From positions 1 through 12,652 of the forward strand of contig DHIV01000113.1 in the NCBI GenBank assembly GCA_002403995.1: 12,652 nt of DNA. Reading direction: 5' to 3'. The first letter of the stretch is position 1. The number at the start of each line of letters is the position of its first letter. The notes beneath the pieces are model-generated. The model made no database searches. It was given only the letters and a program-made list of their open reading frames with translations, and was not told where the DNA came from. The position numbers and the translations under genes are program-made. This DNA is from Gallionella sp. UBA4737 (GTDB taxonomy: Bacteria; Pseudomonadota; Gammaproteobacteria; Burkholderiales; Gallionellaceae). Of the stretch, positions 1 to 5,056 are shown piece after piece.

Positions 1-80
1 ACAATTTTATTCATTTTCATTACAACTCTCCTCATTAATTATAATAAAACAAACCCCCGTTACTGCCCGATCACTACAAC

Positions 81-548
81 TTAAATAAACAGACAAATGT
101 CGGTGTCTCCCGCAAATCCCAGGAACATCGCGGCACCGCCATATTCACATTGTTCGATAAATTCGCTCTTGTCGAATTCGAACAGATCGACCGTCATTTG
201 GCAAGCGATGAATTTCACCTCGGCCTCCAGGCACAGGTCGCGCAATTCCTGCAGCGAGGCCACGCCATGCTTCTTGAGCTTTTGCTTCATCATCATGGTG
301 GCCATGGATTCCATGCCGGGCAGCATCTGCACCATCACCGGCATCGGGATGGGCATCGGCATGGCAGGATTGGCCAGCGGGCTGATCATCACACTGGACA
401 AGTCCTTGCGCAGCAACTGCAAACCGTAGAAGGTGAAAAATACCTGCACTTCATAGCCCAGCGCTGCGGCTGTGGATGCAAGTATGAATGGCGGATAGGC
501 CATATCCAGCGTGCCTTTGGTTGCGATGATCGCCATTTTCTTGCTCAT
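81..548 (-). CDS. dsrE2: DsrE2-type sulfurtransferase / DsrE family protein
   Basis: A 155-residue DsrE/DsrF-fold protein. The N-terminus (KKMAIIATKGTLDMAYPP) has the beta-strand and loop pattern of the family. A hydrophobic, Met- and Pro-rich segment at about 59-88 is followed by a C-terminal half with Cys106, Cys116 (in ACQMTVDLF), Cys134 and Cys152. The ACxMT stretch around Cys116 fits the usual DsrE2 active-site region. In known sulfur oxidisers DsrE2 is encoded with TusA, often with a rhodanese, and takes part in persulfide transfer towards Dsr or sHdr enzymes. DsrE2 proteins are often predicted to be membrane-associated through the hydrophobic middle. The start ATG has a GAAGGGG ribosome site just upstream. 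It follows tusA by 45 bases on the same strand, so the two are probably one operon. No rhodanese lies downstream before the window edge. Family call is firm; exact sulfur donor and acceptor are inferred. Confidence 0.85.
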   Translation of the reverse strand: MSKKMAIIATKGTLDMAYPPFILASTAAALGYEVQVFFTFYGLQLLRKDLSSVMISPLANPAMPMPIPMPVMVQMLPGMESMATMMMKQKLKKHGVASLQELRDLCLEAEVKFIACQMTVDLFEFDKSEFIEQCEYGGAAMFLGFAGDTDICLFI

Positions 549-593
549 GTTGACCCCTTCGAGTATGGTTTTGGTTGGGAATAGAAAACCGGT

Positions 594-821
594 TTATTTT
601 TTCTTCATGTAAAAAGTGTATGCGCCATTTGCTTCTTCTGTGGAAAGCAAGGTGTTGCCGGTTTGATCGGCAAAGGCCTGCATATCCTTGACTGCGCCGC
701 AGTCGGTCGCAACCAGCTTGAGCACCTGCCCTGAAGCCATATCGGCGAGTGCCTTCTTGGTCTTCAGGATCGGCAAGGGGCAGGACAAACCGCTCGCATC
801 AAATTCCTTGTCAAAATTCAT
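594..821 (-). CDS. tusA: TusA family sulfurtransferase
   Basis: A 75-residue protein of normal TusA/SirA length. The hallmark CPxP motif is present as CPLP at residues 14-17, with Cys14 the expected persulfide-carrying residue, preceded by the typical DASGLSCP context. A second cysteine (Cys41) sits in the VATDCGAVKDM stretch where many TusA proteins carry only Asp/Pro residues. TusA is a soluble cytoplasmic sulfur carrier; in sulfur oxidisers it hands sulfane sulfur to DsrE-type proteins and to the Dsr or sHdr oxidation machinery. The start ATG follows an AGGAGA ribosome site, which supports the annotated N-terminus. It is first in a two-gene minus-strand unit with dsrE2. Its closeness to a sox cluster argues for a role in sulfur oxidation rather than tRNA thiolation, though this is inference. 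Confidence 0.93.
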   Translation of the reverse strand: MNFDKEFDASGLSCPLPILKTKKALADMASGQVLKLVATDCGAVKDMQAFADQTGNTLLSTEEANGAYTFYMKKK

Positions 822-939
822 GATTCTATCTCCTGCAAATTATTAAAATAGCGCCAATACCGGATTCGTTATCGCATGAAACATCGATGCGCCATGCATT
901 ATAGGAATAACCGGCTTACCAGCGTCCATACCCACTAAG

Positions 940-945
940 AGTATA
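940..945 (-). promoter_or_regulatory. candidate -10 box for tusA-dsrE2
   Basis: Read on the minus strand this hexamer is TATACT, five of six matches to the sigma-70 -10 consensus, about 120 bases upstream of tusA. No recognisable -35 hexamer lies at 17-18 bases. Instead the 950-967 inverted repeat covers that position, which would suit a regulated promoter. Weak call, based on position and hexamer only. Confidence 0.25.
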
Positions 946-949
946 TGGG

Positions 950-971
950 ATAACCCGTTAGGGTTATTTTT
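950..971 (+). terminator. terminator-like hairpin or operator palindrome
   Basis: ATAACCC (950-956) and GGGTTAT (961-967) form a perfect 7-bp stem around a GTTA loop, and a T-run follows at 967-971. In shape it resembles a small Rho-independent terminator for plus-strand transcription. No plus-strand gene precedes it in the window, so either an unannotated short plus-strand transcript ends here or the palindrome is a protein-binding site in the promoter region of the minus-strand tusA operon. The stem is AT-rich enough that the terminator reading is not strong. Confidence 0.35.
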
Positions 972-1051
972 ATAATGATTCATCAGCCGTTCCAGCCATG
1001 TTTCATTATCGAACTGGAATGCCCCCCCTCCAGCAGCGGAAGAACGTGACT

Positions 1052-1075
1052 GATATTACGTCTGTTGACGATATC
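1052..1075. repeat. imperfect inverted repeat upstream of dsbC
   Basis: GATAT (1052-1056) pairs with ATATC (1071-1075) and CGTC (1059-1062) with GACG (1067-1070), leaving a TA bulge and a TGTT loop. It could be a transcription-factor site or a small hairpin; its function is unknown. A TTGACG hexamer (1065-1070) overlaps the right arm but has no good -10 partner at the usual spacing. Confidence 0.3.
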
Positions 1076-1291
1076 GAACAATAGCTATTTGCATTGCACA
1101 GAGGGGGCGACTCCGTGCCGAATACAGCCGGATCGTTATTCGTATAAGCGGCAAGCGGATATACTCTGCGCTTGGGTAGCTGTCGTCCAGCAAATTTGGA
1201 TCGTGACTGGTTCAACAGCCAGCGTAAATATGATCAAGCCACCGATCCAGACTGAGGCGTAGCCTCCACTAACGCGCAACAGGAAAGTAAG

Positions 1292-2002
1292 ATGAAGTCA
1301 CTTGGATATTTTGTGTTGCTGGTTCTGCTATTGGCCAATTCAGCTTGCGCCGGCGAAGCCGCGATCAGGGCCGAGATGGCAAAGAAGTTTCCCTATTCAA
1401 AGCTGATCAGTGTCAGCAAAACCCCTTATTTCGGTTTGTATGAAGTGGCTTTCGATGACCAGCTGGTTTATACCGACGAGAAAATGACTTATCTTTTTTC
1501 CGGCAACATTCTCGATATGCATACGATGAAGAATCTGACCGAGGCAAGAGAAAAGCAGCTTTATGCTATCAATTTCGATACCTTGCCGCTCGACCTTGCG
1601 ATCAAGAACGTGAAGGGCAACGGCAAGAGGAAGCTGGCGGTGTTCACTGATCCGAATTGCCAGTATTGCAAGAAGCTGGAAAAAGAGCTGGTCGATCTGA
1701 CCAATGCAACAGTTTACATTTTCGTGCTTCCGATACTGCCCGGCTCCGAAGAGAAGGCCAAGGCGATCTGGTGTTCGCCCGACAGACTCAAGGCATGGGA
1801 AGACCATATGTTGAGGGGCATCGAGCCGCAATCTGCCAAGGCATGCGATACCTCAGCATTGACCAGAATTTCCACGCAGGCGGAAAAGCTGAAGATCAAC
1901 GTAACGCCTACTTTGATTTTCGCGGACGGCGTCATCAAGCCTGGCACATTGACGCTTGAACTGCTCGAGGAACATCTCGCAGAAGCGAGTCCGAAGAATT
2001 AA
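1292..2002 (+). CDS. dsbC: DsbC-type periplasmic thiol:disulfide isomerase
   Basis: A 236-residue protein, the same length as classical DsbC precursors. Residues 1-20 form a signal peptide with a hydrophobic core and an Ala-Cys-Ala cleavage site. An N-terminal dimerisation-type domain (about 21-90) precedes a thioredoxin fold. The active-site pair is Cys123-Gln-Tyr-Cys126 in the FTDPNCQYCKKL context and the cis-proline is Pro206 in VTPTLIF. Two further cysteines (161 and 185) are placed like the structural disulfide of DsbC. The family rearranges wrong disulfides in secreted proteins and is kept reduced by DsbD. A ribosome site (AGGAAAG) lies just before the ATG. It stands alone on the plus strand, convergent with the DUF302 gene. 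Secreted c-type cytochromes and the SoxY cysteine close by are plausible clients. A DsbG-like substrate range cannot be excluded. Confidence 0.88.
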   Translation: MKSLGYFVLLVLLLANSACAGEAAIRAEMAKKFPYSKLISVSKTPYFGLYEVAFDDQLVYTDEKMTYLFSGNILDMHTMKNLTEAREKQLYAINFDTLPLDLAIKNVKGNGKRKLAVFTDPNCQYCKKLEKELVDLTNATVYIFVLPILPGSEEKAKAIWCSPDRLKAWEDHMLRGIEPQSAKACDTSALTRISTQAEKLKINVTPTLIFADGVIKPGTLTLELLEEHLAEASPKN

Positions 2003-2102
2003 GGTCTGCCGCCATCCAAAAACTGCACGGATACATCCCCCATCCTCGCCTGCAATGAGTTCAGCAGAGACGCCCTCCAGCTACCGCCAGGCAAGCCAAG
2101 AA

Positions 2103-2573
2103 CTATCGTAGCGCATCCTTGACTATGCCGGAGAGAAGTTCATCTACCGCCTTGAGCGCCTTCTGCGAATCAGGGGAACCTACTATCTGAGGCCTGCGGT
2201 ATGCTATTCGCACTTCACCAGGCTTTTCCGGCACCACGTAAACTGATATGGCATAGGGACAAAACACGATGTTGTCCGGGTCGGCCTCCATCATCTTGCG
2301 CGACACCACGGCACTGCAGAACTCCAGCACCTCGGCCTTGAGGAAGATCTGCCTGGTTTCCCCCAGATCCTTGCCGGTGCGTTCCAGCATCTCGCCCACA
2401 TGGGAAACATTATTGATTACCATCCCGCGGTCAGTGATCGCCATTTCGACCGCGTCCCTGACATCGTCAAAGCTGCGTGTTTTGGTGGATACTGCCATGT
2501 AATCGCCCGCCGCCAAGGCACCATGGGCTAAACCGGCGAACAGCAGGATCGCTGCCAATGTATTTTGAAACAT
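2103..2573 (-). CDS. secreted DUF302 domain protein
   Basis: With the ATG start chosen here this is a 156-residue protein. Residues 1-22 form a signal peptide ending near ALAAG, so it is probably periplasmic. The rest matches the DUF302 pattern: the early SFDDVRDAVEMAITDRGM helix, the central EVLEFCSAV segment with Cys86, and the NIVFCPYAISVYV strand with Cys105. The biochemical role of DUF302 is not established; such proteins are recurrent neighbours of sox and other sulfur-oxidation genes, a family-level recollection. Two cysteines flanking the conserved core could bind a ligand or be redox-active. A longer frame begins at a GTG at 2579, but that codon overlaps the AAGGAG ribosome site (2579-2584), which sits 5 bases before the ATG at 2573. 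It is divergent from soxX and may share its control region. Confidence 0.8.
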   Translation of the reverse strand: MFQNTLAAILLFAGLAHGALAAGDYMAVSTKTRSFDDVRDAVEMAITDRGMVINNVSHVGEMLERTGKDLGETRQIFLKAEVLEFCSAVVSRKMMEADPDNIVFCPYAISVYVVPEKPGEVRIAYRRPQIVGSPDSQKALKAVDELLSGIVKDALR

Positions 2574-2578
2574 GGTCA

Positions 2579-2584
2579 CTCCTT
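2579..2584 (-). promoter_or_regulatory. ribosome binding site fixing the DUF302 start
   Basis: On the minus strand this reads AAGGAG, a near-perfect Shine-Dalgarno sequence, 5 bases before the ATG at 2573. The upstream in-frame GTG (2577-2579) overlaps it and therefore cannot be the start used from this site. Confidence 0.8.
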
Positions 2585-2680
2585 GCTACTTCTGAGAATT
2601 CATTGTAGCGCAATGACATTCCAGCGCCCAGATGAGTCGCCTTGTTAAAGTGCATTGGCTTGAAGAAAGCAAAATGCCCG

Positions 2681-2711
2681 AATCCGGATTTTATTGTGTG
2701 TAGTCAGACTA
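2681..2711. promoter_or_regulatory. paired palindromes in the soxX/DUF302 divergent region
   Basis: Two perfect short palindromes lie here: AATCCGGATT (2681-2690) and TAGTCAGACTA (2701-2711, with a central A). Their centres are about 20 bases apart, roughly two helical turns, on the same DNA face. They sit between divergent genes and upstream of the candidate soxX -10 box, where a sox regulator would be expected to bind. The two sites differ in sequence, so they need not bind the same protein. Confidence 0.3.
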
Positions 2712-2778
2712 AAGCCAGATATGCAGAACGGCAATTCAAGATTATTATGTGAAAAAAAGATTGTCATAGCGGTGTAAA

Positions 2779-2784
2779 TATAAT
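2779..2784 (+). promoter_or_regulatory. candidate -10 box of the sox operon
   Basis: An exact TATAAT hexamer lies 52 bases before the soxX start. The -35 position at 17-bp spacing is A-rich and does not match consensus. A TTGTCA at 2761-2766 is only 12 bases away, too close to pair with it. An activator-dependent promoter would fit, but the AT-rich context makes a chance match possible. Confidence 0.4.
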
Positions 2785-2836
2785 ATGGTTTGCATCAGGG
2801 TCTACGGAAAAGTTTGACTAAGAGGAGGAAATAGTA

Positions 2837-3199
2837 ATGCGCATTAAAACGACTATTGTGTTTTCCCTTATAGCCTCTCTGGGCATATCCAGCCTGGGAT
2901 TTGCGGCGGAAGGAGTTGCTGAAAAGGCGGATGGCCGAAGTCTGGCTTTCGATAATAAAAAGGGCAATTGCCTCGCATGCCACGCGATACCCGGCGAACC
3001 CAAGGCCGAGGCTCCGGGCAATATCGGCCCACCTCTCGTGAATATGAAGGAACGCTATCCTGATCGTGCCAAATTGCGCGCCAAGATTTGGGATGCCACC
3101 GCGACCAACCCTAATTCAGTGATGCCGCCTTTTGGCAGGAACAAAATACTGACGGAACAGGAAATCGATCTGGTTACTGATTACATACAAGGTCTTTAA
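2837..3199 (+). CDS. soxX: SoxX, monohaem cytochrome c of the SoxXA complex
   Basis: A 120-residue secreted cytochrome. A signal peptide covers about residues 1-23 (cleavage near GFA/AEG). The haem-attachment motif is Cys45-Leu-Ala-Cys48-His49, followed by the GNIGPPLVNMKERYPD segment typical of SoxX, and Met96 in SVMPPFG is the expected distal haem ligand. SoxX pairs with SoxA in the periplasm; SoxXA oxidatively couples thiosulfate to the carrier cysteine of SoxY and passes electrons to the respiratory chain. The start is supported by a strong GAGGAGG-type ribosome site. It is first in soxXYZAB and 28 bases ahead of soxY. Length and motifs are complete, with no sign of damage. Confidence 0.95.
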   Translation: MRIKTTIVFSLIASLGISSLGFAAEGVAEKADGRSLAFDNKKGNCLACHAIPGEPKAEAPGNIGPPLVNMKERYPDRAKLRAKIWDATATNPNSVMPPFGRNKILTEQEIDLVTDYIQGL

Positions 3200-3227
3200 A
3201 GTTGAATTTAAATTTGAAAGGTGTGAT

Positions 3228-3698
3228 ATGAATCCATTACGTAGAGTGTTCCTGAAAAACGCTGGTGCCGTCGGAACGGTCGCAATTGCGATCGTAGCAG
3301 GCTTGCTTAAACCAGGTGCAGTATTTGCCGCAGCATGGAACAGCCTCGCCTTCACTGCAAAGGACACTGCCGATGCGATAAAAAATGCAGGTTACGATGG
3401 AGCGACCGAGAGCAGTGACATCGTTATCAAGGCGCCGGATATCGCGGAAAACGGAGCTGTGGTGCCGGTATCAGCCACCAGCAATATCCCCGGGACCACT
3501 TCCATGGCCATTTTCGCGGAAAAAAATCCTGCCCCGCTGATTGCCAATTTTGAGTTTTCAAATGGTGCCGAACCATACATCTCCACACGCATCAAGATGG
3601 CCAAGACCTCCCTCGTGCGAGTGGCGGTAAAGGCTGGCGGCAAGAATTACACCAGCAGCCGTGAAGTGAAGGTTACGATCGGCGGTTGCGGCGGCTGA
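3228..3698 (+). CDS. soxY: SoxY, sulfur-carrier subunit of SoxYZ
   Basis: A 156-residue protein ending in the diagnostic GGCGG tail, with Cys154 the residue that carries the sulfur intermediates as cysteine S-conjugates. The N-terminus has a twin-arginine type signal (NPLRRVFLKN, then a hydrophobic stretch to about residue 35), which fits export of folded SoxYZ by Tat. The mature domain is an immunoglobulin-like sandwich, with the PAPLIANFEFSNGAEPYIS segment characteristic of SoxY. It binds SoxZ, encoded 59 bases downstream. Substrates stay bound to the flexible tail while SoxXA, SoxB and, where present, SoxCD act on it. The ATG follows an AAAGGTG ribosome site. No abnormality is seen. Confidence 0.96.
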   Translation: MNPLRRVFLKNAGAVGTVAIAIVAGLLKPGAVFAAAWNSLAFTAKDTADAIKNAGYDGATESSDIVIKAPDIAENGAVVPVSATSNIPGTTSMAIFAEKNPAPLIANFEFSNGAEPYISTRIKMAKTSLVRVAVKAGGKNYTSSREVKVTIGGCGG

Positions 3699-3750
3699 CC
3701 CGGCTTGACTGATTTTGAATTCATCTTATCTGTTGATTCGACAATTTTTA

Positions 3751-3755
3751 AAAGG
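3751..3755 (+). promoter_or_regulatory. ribosome binding site fixing the soxZ start
   Basis: AAAGG precedes two in-frame ATGs. The gap is 2 bases to the ATG at 3758 and 8 bases to the ATG at 3764; the second is the normal spacing and also gives the N-terminus usual for SoxZ. Confidence 0.6.
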
Positions 3756-3763
3756 ATATGAAC

Positions 3764-4078
3764 ATGGCTGAAACGATGAAGATGCGCGCGACGATGGAAG
3801 GCGACGTTGTCGACGTTAAGGTGCTGATCCAGCACCCAATGGACACCGGATTGATGAAGGATGCAAAAACCGACAAACTGATACCGGCACACTTTATCAA
3901 TCAGGTCATTGCCACACTGAACGGCAAGACCGTGCTGGATGCACAATGGGGTGTGGGTATCGCTAAAAACCCATTTATCGGCTTCAGGATCAAGGGTGGC
4001 AAACCCGGGGACAAAGTCGGAGTCAACGCTGTCGACAATCTCGGCACCAAGTTCGATGGCGAAGTGGTCGTTGCCTGA
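3764..4078 (+). CDS. soxZ: SoxZ, partner subunit of SoxYZ
   Basis: A 104-residue protein with the start chosen here. The opening MKMRATMEGDVVDVKVLIQHPM is the typical SoxZ beginning, followed by the HFINQV, GKTVLDAQWG and NPFIGFRIKGGKPGDKV strands of its all-beta fold. It has no signal peptide, as expected, since SoxZ is exported with SoxY by the Tat signal on SoxY. SoxZ lacks cysteine; it shapes the binding surface for the enzymes that act on the SoxY tail. An in-frame ATG at 3758 would add two residues, but it is only 2 bases from the AAAGG ribosome site, whereas the ATG at 3764 is 8 bases away. Confidence 0.95.
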   Translation: MAETMKMRATMEGDVVDVKVLIQHPMDTGLMKDAKTDKLIPAHFINQVIATLNGKTVLDAQWGVGIAKNPFIGFRIKGGKPGDKVGVNAVDNLGTKFDGEVVVA

Positions 4079-4135
4079 ATTAGGGGTAAAGGCTTAGGGA
4101 ACATTTGATTCTTCCAACCAAGAGGAAAGTACGAT

Positions 4136-4963
4136 ATGACACGGAAACTCACATTCATAATGACGGGACTGTTGCTTGGCATCAGCTTTGGCGCTCATGC
4201 GAGCCCCGCAAAGGACCGCAGCGCTTTGATCAAACACTACAAGCAGATCCTTCCTGACATCAAGTTCGAAAATTATATCTATGGCGCGCTGGCCATGAAT
4301 CCGGACGCCAAGAGGCAATATGATGACATTATGTCGTTTCCGCCCTACTCCATGGATATGGACAAGGGCCAGAAAATGTGGGAAACACCGTTCAAGAATG
4401 GCAAGCAATTTTCATCCTGCTTTCCAGATGGCGGAAAGAATATAGCCGGCAACTACCCCTATTTCGATAATGCCGCCAAGCGGGTAGTGACTTTCGAAAA
4501 TGCCGTCAATGCCTGCCTGAAAAAGAACGGCGAGGAAGAGTTGAAATACGGCGAGTCAGAGATGGGCTTGCTTACCGCCTACGCCAGAAGTCTGTCGGAC
4601 GGGATGAAAGTCAACGTCAAGGTGAAAGGCTCGGGGGCGCTCGCTGCCTATGAGAAAGGCAAAAAATATTACTATACCCGGAACGGCCAACTGAATTTCG
4701 CCTGTGCAAGTTGCCACGTCGAGAATGCCGGCAAATTCATCCGCAGCGATCAGCTCTCGATGATGATCGGCCAGGCATCCCATTGGCCTGAGTTCCGCGG
4801 CGGCACAGACATCGTCACGCTGCAAAAGCGTTTCATTCAATGTGAAAAGAATATGCGCGCAACAACGCTGAAACCAAACAGTGAGGAATACAACGATCTG
4901 GAATATTTCCTGACCTACATGAGCAACGGCCTGCCCATGCAGACTCCGGTGTTCCGCAAATAA
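4136..4963 (+). CDS. soxA: SoxA, catalytic cytochrome of SoxXA, single-haem type
   Basis: A 275-residue periplasmic cytochrome with a signal peptide of about 22 residues (cleavage near AHA/SPA). Only one CxxCH motif is present, Cys190-Ala-Ser-Cys193-His194. Cys236, in RFIQCEKNMRA, is the conserved cysteine ligand of this haem that carries a persulfide in characterised SoxA. In di-haem SoxA proteins another CxxCH lies in the N-terminal domain; here the matching region reads SSCFPDGG, with Cys95 left and no His, and Cys127 may form a disulfide with it, as known from single-haem SoxA. The duplicated cytochrome fold is otherwise kept (MGLLTAYARSLSDG and YFLTYMSNGLPM helices). Together with SoxX it conjugates thiosulfate to SoxY. 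The ribosome site is AGAGGAAAG, 57 bases after soxZ. Confidence 0.95.
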   Translation: MTRKLTFIMTGLLLGISFGAHASPAKDRSALIKHYKQILPDIKFENYIYGALAMNPDAKRQYDDIMSFPPYSMDMDKGQKMWETPFKNGKQFSSCFPDGGKNIAGNYPYFDNAAKRVVTFENAVNACLKKNGEEELKYGESEMGLLTAYARSLSDGMKVNVKVKGSGALAAYEKGKKYYYTRNGQLNFACASCHVENAGKFIRSDQLSMMIGQASHWPEFRGGTDIVTLQKRFIQCEKNMRATTLKPNSEEYNDLEYFLTYMSNGLPMQTPVFRK

Positions 4964-4974
4964 AACCAGTACAG

Positions 4975-5008
4975 CGGATTAACACGGACTTTTCGTCCGG
5001 TTAATCCG
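4975..5008 (+). terminator. strong stem-loop between soxA and soxB
   Basis: CGGATTAAC (4975-4983) pairs with GTTAATCCG (5000-5008), and after a single bulged A, CGGAC (4985-4989) pairs with GTCCG (4995-4999) around a TTTTC loop, a 14-bp stem. T-rich sequence (TTATTTGTTT) follows from 5012 but without an unbroken T-run. It lies inside what should be one operon, so it may be a partial terminator, an RNase processing stop or a 3'-end stabiliser that sets soxXYZA levels above soxB. An alternative pairing of CACGGA (4983-4988) with TCCGTG (5005-5010) is also possible. Confidence 0.6.
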
Positions 5009-5056
5009 TGCTTATTTGTTTCTCCGTAGCCCCGAACCCCTTTCAGGAGTGCCCTC

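Larger units (their letters stand above)
822..1291. other. 470-base intergenic region, no gene seen
   Basis: This is the divergent space between tusA (minus) and dsbC (plus). The short open frames here (for example 1065-1262 plus and 1006-1215 minus) have no recognisable domain, no convincing ribosome site and a composition unlike the neighbouring genes, so I do not call them. The region holds a perfect 7-bp inverted repeat with a T-run at 950-971, an imperfect inverted repeat at 1052-1075, and a C-run/G-run complementary pair (about 1021-1030 and 1101-1108). It must carry the promoters for both flanking genes, but no pair of good -35 and -10 boxes stands out. Confidence 0.6.

Noticed and set aside
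150..584. Plus-strand frame coding a striking His-rich run (about residues 46-72) opposite dsrE2
   Set aside because: The His codons (CAT, CAC) are the reverse complement of the Met and other codons of the Met-rich segment of DsrE2. The frame has no ribosome site or recognisable domain, so it is a shadow.
1006..1262. Short frames on both strands in the gap before dsbC
   Set aside because: They overlap each other, lack ribosome sites and show no domain pattern or coding-like composition.
2761..2784. TTGTCA plus TATAAT as a full sigma-70 promoter for soxX
   Set aside because: The spacing is only 12 bases, so the two hexamers cannot work together; only the -10 is kept as a weak candidate.
4964..5056. 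A small gene (such as soxK) between soxA and soxB
   Set aside because: The gap is only 93 bases and is filled by the hairpin and the soxB ribosome site; no open frame of useful length fits.
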